This document shows positions 37,301 through 49,050 of a stretch of 64,000 bases of DNA, one piece after another. The notes beneath the pieces were generated by a model. The model made no database searches. It had not been told where the DNA came from and was given only the letters and a program-made list of their open reading frames with translations. Source of the stretch: Endomychus coccineus (Eukaryota; Arthropoda; Insecta; Coleoptera; Endomychidae); contig OY294068.1 in the NCBI GenBank assembly GCA_958510875.1, positions 200,805,997 to 200,869,996 on the forward strand, read 5' to 3'. Position 1 is the stretch's first letter. Every line of letters starts with the position of its first letter. Position numbers and translations under genes: made by a program.

Positions 37301-39109
37301 GTTAAATGTTAGGGGGCTGTACCTACATTGAAATAAAATCAATCCTCTTTCAGAAACTTGGTATTCTGTGAGAAGAAATATTATTCAATGTTTTCTCTTG
37401 GGATTTTATTCTAAAATTCATTAATTGCTGGAATTTTCGCCAATTTAATTAATTTTTTGCATCAATTATAGATTTTTTCGTCAATTTTGTATTTTTATTG
37501 TAAAAAAAATTAAACTGGTTTCAAAAAACTTACCCAACTCCATTATAATTTCGAATGTTTCAGAAACTTAAAAATCTTTAAAAACCATTTTTTGCCATAT
37601 TTTTCAATGTTTTCTCTTGAGATTTTATTTTAAAATTCATTAATTTCTGGAACTTTCGCCAATTTAATTCAATTTTTGCATCAATTATAGATTTTTTTGG
37701 CAATTTTGTATTTTTATTCTAAAAAAATGAAGCGTGTTTCAAAAAACTGACCCAACTCCATATTTTTCAATTGTTTCCCTTCTTGAGATACAGGATGTCG
37801 AAAAAAAAATGTTTTATTTTATTTTTTGATTATATTTTCGTTCAATAACATGCAATTTGACGAAATTCGGAATACTGGGAGGGAGTATTAATGATGAGAT
37901 ATTCACTTAATTTTTTGTTTAATGTTAGAGGCCTGTACCTAAATTGAAATAACCATAAGTTTTTTGTGTCTCACTGTATTTCATTTTTGAGTAAACAGAC
38001 TTATTCTCCATTTAATCCTAAATAGTAAAGGTGCCTTATAATTCGTCGCTGAAAGCAGCCGTTTTGGAAAACGGGTTTAAAGTTGAACCTGCATTGGAAT
38101 TTAGTGTAAGTTGAATTTAAAAAAATAAATGAACAATTTTGTACTTTTATTTCAAAAAAATGAAGAGTGCTTCAAAAAACTTACCCAACGTTAATTGCTG
38201 GAATTTTTGTCAATTTAATTTATTTTTGCATCAATTATATAATTTTTGTGCGATTTTGTACATTTATTCTAAAAAAATGAGGCGGGTTCTAAAAACTTTT
38301 TTTTTTGCGTAGAGGAGGGGAAATCTTGCATAGACGCCTCGGGTGCCCGTGCCCCCGGATGTGCCGGATTCCTACCGACTAAAACCCCTCCTCCGTGAGG
38401 TTGTTTCTACCCCCTCATCAGTCCGGTGTATTCTATGAATTTCAGTAGCCTGATATAGGGGATACTTCTGATTTCCTCGGGTGTAGTCTTATCGTCTCCG
38501 AGGTATGTCCGACGACCTTCCGTGTATGCCGTGCACTGACACAGCACATGCATAAGTGTCTCATCTTCCACGCCGCAACCCCTACAAGTGGGCTGATCTA
38601 CCAGTCCCATCGTGTAGAGGTGTTTGTTGCATGGGGCGTGTCCGGTCAGGAATGCAACAAGATTCCGTATTTCTTGTCTGCTGAACGTCAGCAGCTGGAG
38701 ATCTCCCATCAGTCGCTTGGAGTGCGACATACGGGGCAGTTGTCTCCAGTAGGCACGGTGTTCTATCTCGAGCCATTTTTGAATTACAGATTTCGCTGTG
38801 GCATGAGAAATGCCACAGGTTGGCTCTGGTCCAATCAGTGGTTTTTCCGCCCCCGCTTTAGCGAGTGCGACAGCAGTTTCTGTCCCTTCTCGTTTGGTTT
38901 CTTCGGACTCCCAAACGAGTGTTACTCTATTGGGGTTCATTACTAGTGCCGTTAGTTCTTTGACGCAATCAAGTACACCGTTCTAAAACTTACCAAACTC
39001 TATTATGATTTCAAATTTATGTCTCAGAAACTGGATAACCTTTGCAAACCAATTTTTCCTCTAAAGATTTCATTTTAAAATTCATTAATTCGTTGAATTT
39101 TCGCCAATT
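37095..39109. repeat. Second copy of the 3,494-bp duplicated block
   Basis: Repeats 33,600-35,615 with the same order: variant satellite unit, two S monomers, long T copy, LINE. Similarity stops on the right inside an S monomer (TTGAATTTTCGCCAATTTA, then TTTATTTTTAGC here against ATTAATTTTTTGC in copy 1), so the breakpoint is in satellite sequence. Confidence 0.9.
38298..38979 (-). mobile_element. 5'-truncated LINE (non-LTR retrotransposon), copy 2
   Basis: Duplicate of the element at 34804-35484 with a longer intact frame (178 codons, 38407-38940). It starts within RNase H (NRVTLVWESEETKREGTE; the usual WVPGH motif is altered), passes ALAKAGAEKPLIGPEPTC, then LTGHAPCNKHLYTMGLVDQP, a CRGCG-x8-HVLCQC zinc-knuckle-like motif, and stops at 38407. 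A 3' UTR of about 100 bp ends in a poly(A) run. Target duplications GTTCTAAAAACT and GTTCTAAAACTT flank it. The reverse transcriptase and endonuclease are missing, so it is dead. Confidence 0.88.
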
Positions 39110-39780
39110 TATTTATTTTTAGCATCAATTATGTAATTTTTGTGCAATTTTGTACTTTTATTCTAAAAAAATGTGGCGGGCTTCAAAAAATTTACCCAAC
39201 TCCATTATAATTTCACAAATCTGTATCAGAAACTAAGTAACCTTTGAAAATCAATTTTTCCCATATTTTTCAATGTTTTCTCTTGAGATTTCATTTTAAA
39301 ATTCATTAATTGCTGGAATTTTCGGCAATTTAATTTATTTTTTGCATCAATTATATAATTTTTGTGCAATTTGGTACTTTTATTTTAGAAAAATAAAGCT
39401 GGCTTCAGAAAAATTACCTAACTCCATTATAATTTCAAAAATCTATGTTTCAGAAACCGGGTAACCTTTGAAAATCAATTTTTCCTATGTTTTTCAATGG
39501 TTTCTCTCAAGATTTCATTTTAAAATTCATTAACAGGTTGAATTTTCACTAATTAATTTATTTTTAGCATCAATTATATAATTTTTGTGCAATTATGTAC
39601 TTTTATTCTAAAAATATGCGGCGGGCTTCAAAAAATTTACCCAACTCCATTATAATTTCAAAAATCTATGTTTCAGAAACTGGTTAACCTTTGAAGATCA
39701 ATTTTTCCCATGTTTTTCAATGTATTCACTTAAGATTTTATTTTAAAATTGATTAATTGTTGGAATTTGATGAGTCGATA
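39109..39780. repeat. Diverged S satellite monomers, right edge of the satellite region
   Basis: About three plain S monomers without the T half (ATCAATTTTTCCCATATTTTT near 39260, and again near 39475 and 39700), about 210-225 bp apart and diverged, as expected at an array edge. The satellite ends abruptly at about 39,780. Confidence 0.85.
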
Positions 39781-42302
39781 ATTCTACAACAAAAGTCAAT
39801 TCACATATGAAGAAATAATTGGAGGAAAATTTATATTAGCAGGATGAAAAATACACAAAATAAGTGCTTATAAACAATGTAATTCTCATAAATTAAATAC
39901 AAAGCTATAAAAGTTTACAACAGTCTAAAATAACACATTATATCAATTTTACAATAAATGTAAACATATACTTTCAACAAACATATTTAGTTTTAGGGAT
40001 TAAAGCAGTGTTTATATTTTTTTGTTTACCGAACCAGAATGTCAACGATAAACAAATTCTATTGTTTATTATTACTCACTTCGCCAAGTTTTGATATAAA
40101 TCAATATAACTAGATATCAAATAGGATCTGAATTTTCATATATAATAATTTTTTTTATTATATTCTAGTACACATAACAGATTAGTACGGGTTGGCTCAC
40201 ATATTCCCACCAAGAGGACCGTTTAAAGATTCTACAACTCTAGGAAGTTCGTTTTTTTTAGCAGCTTGAAATATTTGGAAAACCAATAAAGTGGACAAAT
40301 AACAGTTATATAAATTGCTTATTTAATTAATGAAGATACGATACTGCGTGCATACTTCTACTATAGCATCATCACATTTATATAATACAAAGATATTATA
40401 AGTATCCTTACCAAATACAAGTTTAGATACATGTAAAAAATAATTTTATCACACACTATCGTAGTGCAAGATATTAAACATTTCAAAAGGTATCTTACTC
40501 TCTTATATAGTCACTTGAAAAGTCCAAGACAGCCTTGTTAATAATCCCATTCACATGTTTTTCGACATTCCCAATTTACGAAGCTGTTTTGAACAATGTT
40601 ACAATTTAAAAAAAACAACGGAAAATACACTTTCATCAACTCATTCCATTCACTTCTCAGTATCCAAATTCAATTTCACAAAATCGTTCCAAAAATTAAT
40701 TTTTAAGCGATTATGCAATTCAAAAATCGTAAATCGACACAATTTTGATATGTAAGATACGTTGTGCGATTCATTTTAATTATAATTTTAATCTAATTGC
40801 GATTTAAATATACAAATATTGACCATATTATAAAATTTCCAGCATTGCTACAAAAAATTATAAAATTAGTTTCTCCTGATTATTTGACAATTTTAAATAT
40901 TTTTAGAATCATGAATATTTAGTACCATTTTTAACTCACTTATTTGAAACACATTTTTTAATAAAAAATATTGCATTTTAAATCGAAGCTTGACACTTCC
41001 GATATATTTCTCTATTTAAACAAATTAAACATTTGTTTTCTTCTCGACGATTTAATAAAATATTTTAAACAACAATATTAACGTTTTCTTCTCCAAGCTC
41101 TTTATTTTTTATGAAATTGAGAGTAAAAAAATTGTTTTGCAATGAAATTGAAATATTGCAAGTTTTTCTAATAAAAATAATATTCAAAGGAACAAAAATA
41201 AATTTTCTATGAAACTTCCACAATTTTTCTTCCCAATTCTAGCTATAAAACATTATAAAAATTGTGTCCTGATTATTTAACAAATTAAAATATTTTTAGA
41301 AACAGATATTTAATAAAAATATTTTCTCCACTTATTTGAAATATTTTTTTCAATAAAAAATATTGCAATCAAATTGAAGCTCGACACTCTAGATATGTCT
41401 AAAATTTAAATCGAGAGTATTTAAACAAATTAAAATTATGTAATTATTCAACATTTCAATTAAATATTTGTTTCCTTCTCGACGATAATTTTTTTAATAA
41501 AAATAATATTCAAAGGAACAAATATGAATTTTCTATACAACTCCCATAATTTTTCTTCCCAACTCTAGCTACAAAAAATTATAAGGTTGTTTCCTGATTA
41601 TTTATTATTTATTTGAAATAATTTTTGTTATAAAATATTGCTTTTTAAATTGAAACTCGACACTCCAGATATACCTCAAAAATTTTAAAAGAGTATTTGA
41701 ACAAATTAAAATTATTTAATTACTTACTTTCCAATTAAACATTGGTTTCCTTCTCGACGATTTAATAAAAGTATTTCAAACAACAAAATTAACAGTTTCT
41801 TCTCCAAGCTCCTTATTTTTTATGAAATTGAAACTATAAAAAAACTGAAATATTGCTATTTTTTTATTAAAAATAATATTCAAAGGAATAAAAATAAATT
41901 TTCTATACAATTTCCACAATTTTTCTTTCCAACTCCAGAAGTCAAATTCATGTGATAGAGATTATTAACGAACCGTAATAAAAACGAAATAAAACAAAAA
42001 TAAATGATAAAATTTTAGTTTTAATATTTATAAATAAGAGCTCTGTAATATACATTACAAATATAACAGAATTGCATTGACAATTACTAAAAAAATAAAA
42101 AACTAACGACTGTAGACAGAATGAATAAAATAAAAATATATTTTTTATGTACAAAAACTATATTCATGATACAGGGATTTCAATTATAAATAGTCCAGGA
42201 TGGAATAAAGGATGAAATTATAACATTTGTTCATAAATATAATATCTAATTATATTCATGACACAAGAATGTGGGGTAGTACATTTTTCTTATTTTTAAT
42301 AT
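39781..42302. other. Interval between HECTD1 satellites and Rtnl1, including probable Rtnl1 3' UTR
   Basis: AT-rich, no ORF I accept. From about 40,800 to 41,935 it holds three or four imperfect repeats, 300-400 bp apart: CTCGACACTCCAGATAT-like phrases at about 40990, 41370 and 41660; CCTTCTCGACGATTTAATAAA at about 41040 and 41750 with a variant near 41470; and TTTTTCTTCCCAACTCTAGC at about 41230 and 41555. Rtnl1 runs leftward into this interval, so its 3' UTR should start at 42302, but with so many TTTATT words I cannot place its poly(A) site. Confidence 0.5.
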
Positions 42303-42354
42303 TTATTGTTCTTTCTTATCTTCTTTCTTGCCTATTGGAATGGCTGCTTTCACC
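42303..42354 (-). CDS. Rtnl1: Rtnl1 last coding exon with dilysine tail
   Basis: Minus-strand exon after acceptor TTATGTTCGCAG. The first base completes a Lys codon, then VKAAIPIGKKEDKKEQ and TAA (42303-42305). The final four residues are KKEQ, a canonical KKXX ER-retrieval signal for a membrane protein with its C-terminus in the cytosol. That fits reticulons, which are held in the ER and curve its tubules. Confidence 0.9.
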
Positions 42355-42978
42355 CTGCGAACATAAATAATATTACCACGATTTTCAACGTGAAAAATCG
42401 ATAAATTGCTGATAAAAACTATAAAAAATGAGGCAACGGTGATTTTGATCCACAATATTTTTCATTCAATTTATTTGTATTTTTTTTGCAATCCATTGAG
42501 AGCTTATGAAAATCTCATGTTCGTTAACGAATCGCAAAAATTATGATATAAAAATTAAAAAACGTCGCCACTAGTATGGAAATTATTCGCTTGTCTGTAT
42601 TTCAAAAATAAGATACAGCAATTAATAAAAACTAAAAAAAAATGTTAAGTCGCAACTAGAACTTTATTCGTGTTCCAGGGCTGCCGAAAATATTAAAAAG
42701 AAATTATTAAAATCTATTATAATTAAGTCGCAACCAGGATTTCACAGAAAAATCAAAAACTCGGTAAAATCTAAAAACCGCAAAAAAAAAATTGGCCAAA
42801 TCTAGAATCTAATATTTTATTTCTATTTTCTTTTTTGATTCGGTCATACCTTCCTAATGAGGTCGCATCTCATCAGAAAATATTAATAATTCCAACAAGA
42901 TGGAGGTATCACGAAGAAAATTGATATAAAATCGGGTAGTTTCGATTTCATATCAACAATTAATCATATTGAACTTAC

Positions 42979-43084
42979 TTGGATGTGATTTCAGCCAATT
43001 TTGTTCTTACTATATCCAAGTTTGCATCAATTTGCCTCTTGTTGGCTTCATAGACCTTGGGAAGAGAGAATAATGCCACCCAAG
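42979..43084 (-). CDS. Rtnl1: Rtnl1 exon, end of the second hairpin and cytosolic helix
   Basis: Minus-strand exon between acceptor GTTTTGCAG and donor GTAAGT. It reads WVALFSLPKVYEANKRQIDA and then NLDIVRTKLAEITSK: the end of the second membrane hairpin, followed by the conserved LPKVYE motif and the amphipathic C-terminal helix of reticulons. Both split codons (Ser upstream, Lys downstream) resolve cleanly. Confidence 0.93.
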
Positions 43085-43390
43085 CTGCAAAACAAATTTT
43101 CAATAAATTATAGTCGTTCTGCTCCAGATATTTCGTTACTTCTATCGTCCGGCATCAAGGTGTGCGCTGTTCTTTGAATTTTTAATACGGTAATCAAATA
43201 TATAAAAGATCAGACTACTGCCATTAAAATTTTTGTGAACAATCTTTCATTTTTAAACTTATTTACTCCTGGTTTTAAATTTCATATCTTTTATGTATGT
43301 ATCTCAACGCATTCTAGTAATTTGTTGATTATGTTTCGGTGATCTTTTTATGCACGTTTTAATCCTCAAACGGGTAATGAAAATACTTAC

Positions 43391-43599
43391 ATAAAATAAC
43401 TAATGTCATCCCGTTGAACCATGCACCCAGGTAAGTTAGAGTCCACATCAATACCCCAAATTTGATAGAGTCGACCAGATCTTCGACCAAGAATAACCTT
43501 CTCAATTCCGACAGACCGGCGTTAACGTGAGCGACCACCACCTCGGATATTTCTTTCACTTTCTCTGGGGGAAGGGAGAGGTCGTATTCGAGACATTCC
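43391..43599 (-). CDS. Rtnl1: Rtnl1 exon, loop and second membrane hairpin
   Basis: Sixty-nine full codons plus split codons at both ends: ECLEYDLSLPPEKVKEI, then VAHVNAGLSELRRLFLVED, LVDSIKFGVLMWTLTYLGAW and FNGMTLVIL. This is the 66-loop and second hydrophobic hairpin of the reticulon-homology domain. RRLFLVEDLVDSIKFGV is one of the strongest reticulon signatures. The acceptor is TTTTAG and the donor GTAAGT (43385-43390 on the plus strand). The frame continues without adjustment from HPFK in the preceding exon. Confidence 0.96.
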
Positions 43600-44085
43600 C
43601 TAAAATTAAAACGTCGAAACTGAACCGCATTCAAAATTGAAATCTCCACGGTTTCAATAATAAATACACTGCTCAAAAGAATTAGAGGAACACTTTTTTG
43701 TATCTCTATAATTTTTATTAAGGAAGCCTGACATTTATATTCCTAAAGTTATCCTGATGAGTTAATAAATTTAAGAATCATGAAACTATTTATTCTTAAG
43801 ATATGATCAGTAACAATTACCAAAAACTTCCTACATCAACGAGATAACCAAATCACGGATTAGTACCGATTTAAATTCAATCGAACACGTTTGAGTTGAA
43901 AAAGAACAACAAAAAGTAGTTAACAATAATTATCCTACTAAGGTAATAAAATCTAGGATCGAAAAAATCGGTTCATTTTGAAAAGAACAATTTGTAAAAA
44001 AAATCGCAGAACTATGTTATGACTTGGAAATTTTACATTATTGAAATAAAATCATTGGAGTATTTTCAACTTTTCTTGTACTCAC
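43600..44085 (-). other. Rtnl1: Rtnl1 intron with a Tc1/mariner-type terminal fragment
   Basis: At about 43667-43700 the phrase CACTGCTCAAAAGAATTAG followed by AGGAACACTTTTTTGT resembles the terminal inverted repeat of Tc1-like DNA transposons. I see no matching opposite end nearby, so it is at most a fragment. The rest is AT-rich and featureless. Confidence 0.4.
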
Positions 44086-44293
44086 TTGAAAGGATGTCCG
44101 TCTCCGGTTTTCTGCACGGCCTGCACGACATTTTTGTAAATTCGGAACGTAATCGTCCCGGTCAATGCCAATAACGAAAGGTAGGCGGTTACACTAATGA
44201 GAGAGAAATACGTAAGAGCTAAGAGTATGACCAGAACTCCACCGAATACAGGTCCGGACTTCTTTGGGTCTCGCCAATATATCAGACTCTCCA
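44086..44293 (-). CDS. Rtnl1: Rtnl1 first common exon, first membrane hairpin
   Basis: Sixty-eight full codons with split codons at both ends. It opens (V/L)[18 protein letters not shown], the start of every reticulon-homology domain, and runs through the first long hydrophobic hairpin ([20 protein letters not shown] and [11 protein letters not shown]) to [12 protein letters not shown] and GDGHPF. The acceptor is TTTGTTTCAG; the donor is GTGAGT. The exon begins with two bases of a codon, so any upstream exon must end after one base, as all three candidate first exons do. The common part is about 191 residues. Confidence 0.96.
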
Positions 44294-44801
44294 CTGAAAC
44301 AAAAAAGAAAACACATCAAAAACTCGCCTCTTGATAACATTCGAATGGGTTAACAAAAATCGTTACAAAACAAATGAGCGTATGTTAATTACTCAACTCG
44401 ATGGATCAACAGAACAAGGATTGTGCAACAGTTCCAGTTTTTTCACTATAATTGCCTAGTTTTTAAATGATTTTATGAAAATCTGTCTGATGCATTCAAT
44501 GCACTATAAATAAAACCAGTATTGCCTTTTGGAAAATAGATAAATAGTGTGGCAAAGTTACTTCGCATATCATTTGAATTGGTTTTACTGATGATACCAG
44601 GCTCTAGTCCATACCTTGATTCAACTTCCATAACTTTGGTGAAGGAATTTTTTGTAAATGCAATATACTCTTCGGTCTGAGCAGAATATAATAATATTAT
44701 GATGTTGTACTTAATGTAGCAAACAATATCGACATTAACATTTCATTTATTGAGCTATCGCGAACTGATCCCCGCTACACTCAATTCCAAAATAAACTGA
44801 C
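44294..44801 (-). other. Rtnl1: Rtnl1 intron, no internal feature seen
   Basis: About 500 bp of AT-rich sequence between the nearest alternative first exon and the first common exon. I find no repeat or ORF of note. Confidence 0.6.
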
Positions 44802-44877
44802 CTCCCAAGTTTCGCAGGATATTCAGAGAGTGCACAACAATCATTAGAATAAACCGAAACAAAAACAGTAAGATCAT
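44802..44877 (-). CDS. Rtnl1: Rtnl1 alternative first exon A
   Basis: ATG at plus-strand 44875-44877 opens 25 codons, MILLFLFRFILM ... VHSLNILRNLG, ending with one base G before the donor GTCAGT (44796-44801). That G plus TG of the common exon makes Val, giving NLG-VESLIYW. In-frame stops TAG and TAA lie directly upstream of the ATG, so this is a true 5' coding end if used. The N-terminus is strongly hydrophobic, unlike the other two. The donor is less ideal than those of the other two exons. The isoform would be about 216 residues. No promoter motif is claimed. Confidence 0.6.
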
Positions 44878-45479
44878 TTTACTATGACATTTATTTCAAA
44901 TCCACTTCACACAAATATTTCACAAGTAAAATAGAACCCGAAATAATCGATGAGTTTCAATCAGTGGAAATTAATTAATTCTCTTACGTTATCTCGTGTT
45001 ATCGATGATTAACAATATGTAACGATCGCACTCCAAATAGATAATAATTAATATAAGTCTTTCGACAGCAAATTTTATCGATGGATAGCAACCGAAAACG
45101 CTCGTCTACCATTGAGAGTTGAAATGAGGGTGAGATAAAGTTGAAAACATACCCATCATTCCAATATTGCACGTGATTTGGCACAAAAAGCAGCTGTTGT
45201 GTAATGTTATATACTGATTTGAACAAAAACCGCAACACCCAGTATCTGTTGAGCAATTTATTTGAAATTTTCACATAAAATGTATATAGTTCGATATAAC
45301 ACCGAACTGATTCGAGTTTTCAATAAAACATTCAGTAACGAGTTACACCACTGTGTTCTGGTACCGATCATATCCCAGCTATGTTAGATCCGTGATAAAT
45401 CGGGGAAACGTGTCCGTCTTAGGAAGCACATGTACATGAACTTCTTCAAAAAAATGTGTCGTAAAAATAGGTGCAATCA
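44878..45479. other. Sequence upstream of Rtnl1 first exon A
   Basis: Probable 5' flank of first exon A. Minus-strand ORF-like stretches here have no family resemblance. Nothing else can be supported. Confidence 0.4.
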
Positions 45480-46304
45480 ACTGTGGCTGAAATAGCACCG
45501 CTACAGGTTCTAAAGCAGGGGCTTTGTACTGCCTGCATTCAAATTGCCCCGAAGGAAAACTAGGGATGACCTACTACCAAAACATATTGCACCCCTAGGG
45601 TTTTGTATTGTAGTGCATTCTGCGAGGATGTGTATCAGAGGTTTCGTCCTTCCCTTTGCATAACCTGCACTGTTCTACAAATCCGAGCTTCAACCTGTTA
45701 GGATTCCGAGTTTATTTATTCTTAGGTTGACGCAGTCATCTCTTCTGGTTATAGTATCCCAGAAGTAACTTTGCCTGCCTCAGTTCTTGTAACCATATCC
45801 AATGATGGGATCCTTTGTTGTCTACTTATGTGCTCCCAGTATTCTGCTGACACTTATCCCGCAAAAGGAATCTCAGGTCCCAGAAATGGTGTTTCGGTAC
45901 CTTTTTTGGCCAATTTGCCTGCTTTTTCGCATACACCGGCTGGGTTTTAGATAGATTTACTCTTGAACTAACCCGATTAATTCTATTGCTCCATATGTAA
46001 TGATTGGTGTCACCATTCCCTTGTATATCAACTCAGTTTCCAGCACACCATTAGAGATTTTGTGGCTTTGGTGTTCTCTTTTGCATGCTTGTTCCAGCGG
46101 AGTTTTTCACCTAATGTAATTCCCAGATATTTTACCTCCGACTTGCATTCAAAAACACTCCCTTCCAATTTCATGATTTTGAGGTCAAGGTTCATTTTCC
46201 TTGTAAGGGCGTCGAGTGGTTTTGGCGGGGTTGACGTCCCATCGATTGACACCATTATTTATCGTATTCAAGGCGTCTTTGAACTATGTATGCGGACGCC
46301 ATAG
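45480..46304 (-). mobile_element. LINE relic: reverse transcriptase end and downstream region
   Basis: A minus-strand frame (46028-46255) carries the non-LTR reverse-transcriptase motif CKSEVKYLGITLGEKLRWNK followed by H and ATKSL. Further along the same strand, in several frames, are ANWPKKVPKHHF and a zinc-knuckle-like VEQCRLCKGKDETSDTHPRR (near 45,660). The order agrees with an RNase H-bearing LINE, but stops and frameshifts are many and the RNase H core is not recognisable. Old and dead. Confidence 0.7.
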
Positions 46305-47440
46305 ACACTCTGTGACTTATCGCCAACATTCTCAGATGTACTTCAGTTCTTTCTTCTTCAGACAACCTGACCCAACATATTAAGACGGTTATCACTATCT
46401 CCATTTCCTTAAGATGAATCCGACCTTCTTCATACCAACAATCAATAATTGAATTTGTCGAATTCTAGGCTTCGTAGAAGATGTTTCCACAGAAATGTAA
46501 AAGCAAGACTGGCAAGAATTTATCCATTTTTGGCAAAAACCGATTCAAAAGATGCTTTTACATCAAAATGACAAAAAAATTCATCATCTACATGATAAAA
46601 ACTAAATGGTGAACATTCACCATCTCATTTGATGACTGTTCAAAGGACACGCGGTGGTATAAATTAATTGAAAAGTAATATTAGCAAGAAACTAAGAGGC
46701 GGGGAAAAGTAGAGGCAACTTTCACTCAAAGTGCTTACAATGATTTCCAACGGATTCAATTAAAATCAACGAGGAATTCAAAGTCTCTAATTGTTAAGGA
46801 AATAAGGGATGGGCCTTAATTGAACGATACCAACTAATCTCTACAGAAGCCGATACTGTGGCGACTGATGGACTACTTTCAAGAGTTTCAAGTACTCACT
46901 GTTTGATTTGAGCTGTCGATCAGTGCGCACCGCGAACACTCAATATACTAAAACAAACGATGAAATCAATCAGACTGCAGAACGTAGGTGGATCAAATTG
47001 AACAAGTACGTTTGAATTGGCAACTAATTAACAGTCGCATCGAATATAACATCAAGGTCAACGGTGGGAAGTGGCTAGCTAGATGAATCAGTTGTCAAAT
47101 CCATAGGCGTCGGGAGCGATTCTTTGAATTAACTCAGATAGTGCCACAACCCCACCACTCACTGTCATAATTTGAAAGCTCTGTTTTTGACAAATATTTA
47201 AGTCTTCTAATGCATAAGTGGTATACTTGGAATCTTTTGGGAATGTAGGTAAGGATATGGGTTCTCTACATTATTTTTTTCGCTAATAGAAATCCAATAT
47301 AAATTGCGAAGTACGACTTAATAATTTCTATGAGAAAATTAGAGCAAATAAGTTAGCTCCAAGGGGGTTGTGGTGCAACATTATACTAAAACCACGGCCC
47401 AATTTGATATACACACAAGAGTAAGAGCAGGCTTTTGCGG
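46305..47440. other. No recognisable feature
   Basis: Intronic to the longer Rtnl1 isoforms. Mixed AT-rich sequence; I see no gene, repeat or motif that can be supported. Confidence 0.5.
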
Positions 47441-48065
47441 TCCTAGATATATTGATGGGTAATCCGTGCGAATGGGGATCTCAACACAGTCTTCCAAGCC
47501 GAGATGCTTACCATCTACAGATGTGTGGAGAAGCTACTCGATTATGGTATGGTAAATGGGAGACCATCTGGATCTGCTGAAAAGCCCCACTGTATCCTCG
47601 ACGCTTGTCAGGGATACCAAGGAGACACTTAACAGGCTCAACCTGACCTGGATTCCGGGTCACTCAGGTTGGAAAGGGAATGAGAGACCGGACAACCTGA
47701 CCAGAGCGGGAGCCAGTTTGGACGATCATCAAGACCCCCTTCCTGGAATCCCGTACAACGGGAGTATACAATTGTTACTGAACCATCTGATAGATCAACA
47801 TGCCTCAGCATGGAGAAGCATTGACGGTTGCCGAACTTTACAGGTCACGGAACTCTGATGAAATTTAAACATGCAATAGGGAAAAACGACACTCCCTTCT
47901 GTATGAGATGCGAGGGAAACAAAGTGGAGTCGTCAACCCACTTCATCCGAACCAGGTTTAGCTAAACCTGGGGATCATCACGACATAAAGGATCTAAGAG
48001 TAAAACAGATCTTAGGATTCTGTGGAACAGCGGGGTATCCAAATACCCCCTGAAAAACGTAGCAG
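47441..48065 (+). mobile_element. LINE relic: RNase H and 3' end
   Basis: Plus-strand fragments of a LINE RNase H domain: TVFQAEMLTIYRCVEKLLDY (near 47,490, with the catalytic-type Glu), then in another frame TLNRLNLTWIPGHSGWKGNE and RPDNLTRAGAS (47,620-47,720), then a remnant of a Cys/His zinc knuckle (MRCEGN ... STHF near 47,900). It ends with what looks like the element's 3' region. At least two frameshifts; not functional. It is in opposite orientation to the LINE at 45.5-46.3 kb. Confidence 0.75.
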
Positions 48066-48118
48066 GGTATAGTGGCTAAGTGCACTGAACTTTAGATCAA
48101 GCCCGCTAACGTCTCAAC

Positions 48119-48317
48119 CAATTGCCCAACACTATTTTCCGAAGTTTCTCAACTTCGTTGTTGTAATTTTGCTGGCTCAAGGGGATGTTCAATTTTCTAT
48201 GAACAGGACTATTAAATGGAGATATTCTGTATTTAAATGGTGTAGCTGAATGCACCGGAGTATACCTATTTGTTTGAGTAGGTTTCTGTATTTGTCAAAA
48301 TGCAAGTGACATTAACC
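48119..48317 (-). mobile_element. Penelope-like element P1 fragment, inverted arm
   Basis: The minus strand repeats, with moderate divergence, the PLE sequence at 48338-48537: on the minus strand it reads CTACTCAAACAAATAGGTAT, GCTACACCATTTAAATACAG and CTTGAGCCAGCAAAAT. The two arms face each other across about 20 bp. This head-to-head arrangement of partial copies is typical of PLE insertions. Confidence 0.75.
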
Positions 48318-48337
48318 TTGACATTAACATTAAAAAA

Positions 48338-49050
48338 GATGGTAATCACTTGAATTTTGACATAGACAGAAAACTCACTCAAACAAATAGGTATACCCAG
48401 GCAAATTCAGCTACACCATTTAAATATAAAATATCTCCATTTAATAGTCTTGTTCATAGATTATTCAAAGTCCCCTTGAGCCAGCAAAATTTCAACAACG
48501 AAGTTGAGAAACTTCAGCAAATAGCGTTGGACAATGGTTTCGACAAATCTTTGATCAATAAATTAATTTCTAAACAAAAATTGGAATGCAACCAACTAAC
48601 CAAATTAGAGCCATTACCGTCAAATACTTCAATAAAATTCGAAAGTTTCACATATCATCCTTTGGTGATTAATAAATTCCATATTTGTGTTTCCTAAATT
48701 TGCAATACAACCAGATTATAGATGGTAAAAAACCATTTAGGCAAGAAGTTTGATAAAGTTTCGGGCTTCGATAAATCAGGGATTTATAAAATCGATTGTG
48801 AGTCATGTTCAAAATAAAAGGAGCTGAGGAAATAACTTCTAACTGGGTAATGGTATAAAAGAGCATTCTGCCCATATACAGAAAAATAATGGTGAAAAAG
48901 CAGCGGTAGCCAAACATAGTTTGAATATAGGTCACACGATTTCCCAAGAAAGTTTATTAGTATTTGAGAGGAATTTCGAAATTTTAAATGTTTGAGAGGA
49001 AGATGTAGTAGCAAATTTGCTGCCAAGTAAGTTAAAAGCAATGTGTGTTT
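48338..49050 (+). mobile_element. Penelope-like element P1, RT C-terminus to GIY-YIG region, degenerate
   Basis: A plus-strand frame at 48350-48697 reads NFDIDRKLTQTNRYTQANSA, then PFNSLVHRLFKVPLSQQNFN, matching the region after the catalytic part of PLE reverse transcriptases. Beyond a stop at 48697 other frames give GFDKSGIYKIDCESCSK (start of the GIY-YIG endonuclease, near 48,770-48,815), KRAFCPY and AKHSLNIGHT. Several stops and frameshifts make it a relic. PLEs encode an RT related to telomerase fused to a GIY-YIG nuclease. Confidence 0.8.

Noticed and set aside
18170..39780. CRISPR-like or regulatory array
   Set aside because: Units are contiguous near-identical tandem copies without distinct spacers, in a eukaryotic genome; a satellite explains everything.
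43752..43796. Hammerhead-like CTGATGA ... GAAAC in an Rtnl1 intron
   Set aside because: The sequence between the boxes does not form a stem II, and no stem I pairs around it. Chance match in AT-rich DNA.
44999..45274. 91-codon minus-strand frame upstream of Rtnl1 first exon A
   Set aside because: Composition typical of AT-rich noise, no family resemblance and no donor leading to the common exon.
48066..48125. tRNA-like A-box (GTGGCTAAGTGCAC) with an anticodon-arm-like stretch
   Set aside because: No T-arm with the GGTTCGA motif and no acceptor stem. At most a tRNA-derived SINE scrap or the LINE 3' end.
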